Shown here: piece by piece, positions 32,072 through 33,495 of the stretch
Numbering within the stretch: position 1 is the first letter of the stretch
Layout of the letters: each line of letters starts with the position of its first letter
The notes under the pieces: model-generated
Told to the model about the DNA's origin: nothing
Databases searched by the model: none
What the model saw: only the letters and a program-made list of their open reading frames with translations
Made by a program: the position numbers and the translations under genes
NCBI GenBank assembly: GCA_013214695.1
Contig: JABSRX010000018.1
Coordinates: 1 to 33,495 of the forward strand
Reading direction: 5' to 3'
Source of the DNA: Rhizobiaceae bacterium
GTDB taxonomy: Bacteria > Pseudomonadota > Alphaproteobacteria > Rhizobiales > Rhizobiaceae
DNA length: 33,495 nucleotides

Positions 32072-32180
32072 GGAGATCCGTGTCAGATGACGTTGTTGTT
32101 GGTGTTGGGGAACCCCTACCAAATCATCGACGTAATCACCAGCAAAGCAGCGGCGTTTGGCCTATAAAACAGTGGATGCA

Positions 32181-32203
32181 GGGCGGTTGTTGCAGGGCCG
32201 CCC
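32181..32203 (-). terminator. Weak terminator-like hairpin downstream of CDS 32215..32529
   Basis: gggcgg-ttgttgcaggg-ccgccc; the T-run on the - strand is distant. Confidence 0.25.
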
Positions 32204-32214
32204 CATCATCAGGA

Positions 32215-32529
32215 TCACTTGAACGAGTCGTGGATCTCTTCGTGCATCGGGCGCCACTCCTCGTCGTGGCCTTCCACCGTGCGGCGGACCGATTTCAGCA
32301 GGTGCTTGCCCATCTTGACCAGGAATCTGCCGCCATGGCGATGCTCGCTCTCATGCAGGTAGTCACCATTGTAACGGATGCGCATTTGATCTTCGTTGAA
32401 CGCCCGCTGCGAAGCAGTCGGTGCGCTGCCGATTTGAACACCGGTGGAATAATTGCCTGCCTGCGCAGCGCCCATTCCGGCCATCAAGGCAGCGGCGGCC
32501 GTGGTGGCCAGAAGTTTCGATTTCAACAT
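32215..32529 (-). CDS. Putative exported protein of unknown function
   Basis: MLKSKLLATTAAAALMAGMGAAQA signal peptide followed by a His/Glu-rich 80-aa mature region; lies between purS and purQ. Confidence 0.55.
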   Translation of the reverse strand: MLKSKLLATTAAAALMAGMGAAQAGNYSTGVQIGSAPTASQRAFNEDQMRIRYNGDYLHESEHRHGGRFLVKMGKHLLKSVRRTVEGHDEEWRPMHEEIHDSFK

Positions 32530-32546
32530 GGGGTCGTCTCCCAATT

Positions 32547-32568
32547 CATATTGCCCGCAAACAATATG
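32547..32568 (-). promoter_or_regulatory. Perfect inverted repeat just upstream of CDS 32215..32529
   Basis: CATATTG-cccgcaaa-CAATATG, 7-bp arms with 8-bp spacer, about 18 nt from the start codon. Confidence 0.4.
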
Positions 32569-32707
32569 TCAGGGATGTATGCCCAAGCCCTTAGGCGAAA
32601 TGGTTAAATTTCTGCAAATCGAACGCGCCAAAAAATGCGGTCAATCTGCACCCTATCAATCAAGAAAAGCGCTTGATATCAGTGGATAACAGTGCTTTCT
32701 TAAAGTA

Positions 32708-32956
32708 TCATTCGATGGTGACGGCGTAGTCTTCGATGACCGTGTTTGCCAACAGTTTTTCGCACATGGCGTTCAGTTCTTCTTCAGCCTTTGCCTTGCT
32801 GCTGGCATCCAAAGAGATGTCAAACGTCTTGCCCTGCCGAACCTGGTGGACGCCTTCGAAGCCAAGTGATCCCAATGCACCTTCGATTGCCTTGCCCTGC
32901 GGGTCGAGAACGCCGCGCTTTAGGGTAACCCGGATTTGTGCCGTGAAGCTTGCCAT
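32708..32956 (-). CDS. purS: Phosphoribosylformylglycinamidine synthase subunit PurS
   Basis: ASFTAQIRVTLKRGVLDPQGKAIEGALGSLGFEGVHQVRQGKTFDISLDA. Confidence 0.95.
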   Translation of the reverse strand: MASFTAQIRVTLKRGVLDPQGKAIEGALGSLGFEGVHQVRQGKTFDISLDASSKAKAEEELNAMCEKLLANTVIEDYAVTIE

Positions 32957-32961
32957 TATTC

Positions 32962-33495
32962 CTAGTCCGATTTGACCAGCACGGGGCCTTTGCCGCGCAC
33001 CGGTTCGTTTTCATTCATGATGCCGAGGCGCTTGGCCACTTCGCGGTAATTGTCGAGCAGGCCGCCGAGATCCTGCCGGAAACGGTCCTTGTCCATTTTC
33101 TCATTGGTCTGGACGTCCCACAGGCGGCAGGAATCGGGGGAAATCTCGTCGGCCACGATGATCCGCATCATGTCATTTTCAAAGAACCGGCCGCATTCGA
33201 TCTTGAAGTCGACCAGTTGAATGCCGACGCCGAGGAACAGACCGGACAGGAAGTCGTTGACGCGAATCGCCAGGGCCATCATGTCGTCGATCTCCGGCGG
33301 GGAGGCCCAGCCGAAGGCCGTGATGTGCTCTTCGGAGACGATTGGATCATTGAGATCATCGTTCTTGTAGTAGAACTCAATGATCGAGCGGGGCAGGACG
33401 GTACCTTCCTCGACGCCAAGACGCTTGGACAGCGAGCCAGCCGCAATGTTGCGTACAACCAGTTCCAGCGGGATGATTTCACATTCCTTAATCAG
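32962..33495 (-). CDS. purC: Phosphoribosylaminoimidazole-succinocarboxamide synthase (partial; 5' end beyond the window)
   Basis: Continuous frame to the window edge: [81 protein letters not shown]...KIECGRFF. Confidence 0.96.
   Translation of the reverse strand: MIKECEIIPLELVVRNIAAGSLSKRLGVEEGTVLPRSIIEFYYKNDDLNDPIVSEEHITAFGWASPPEIDDMMALAIRVNDFLSGLFLGVGIQLVDFKIECGRFFENDMMRIIVADEISPDSCRLWDVQTNEKMDKDRFRQDLGGLLDNYREVAKRLGIMNENEPVRGKGPVLVKSD

Noticed and set aside
33279-33482. Separate 67-aa ORF at the right edge
   Set aside because: Different frame from purC; the purC frame is open from 32962 to the window edge, so this is an overlapping artefact.

Overview
This is a high-GC alphaproteobacterial chromosomal segment, probably Rhizobiales judging from gene content and order. 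It holds a complete 14-gene respiratory complex I operon (nuoA-N, + strand, about 2.9-19.6 kb). Downstream are birA, rnj (RNase J), mce, a DUF1467 gene, a DUF805-like gene, murI, rpsD and ttcA. The purine/iron-sulfur cluster purC-purS-purQ-purL-bolA-grxD lies on the - strand. Two tRNA genes, Val(TAC) and Asp(GTC), sit between the nuo operon and an autotransporter-type gene that has one in-frame TGA. Most of the window is housekeeping. I see no CRISPR array, transposon, phage or recognisable defence system, and I do not claim a new system. The observations most worth checking are: (1) the TGA-interrupted autotransporter; (2) a terminator-like hairpin that carries the nuoD stop codon in its loop, followed by an FkbM-type methyltransferase gene inside the nuo operon; (3) an in-frame, doubly deleted cytochrome P450 remnant overlapping ttcA by ATGA; (4) a candidate structured leader upstream of rpsD; (5) uncharacterised exported or lipoprotein genes embedded in the pur cluster.
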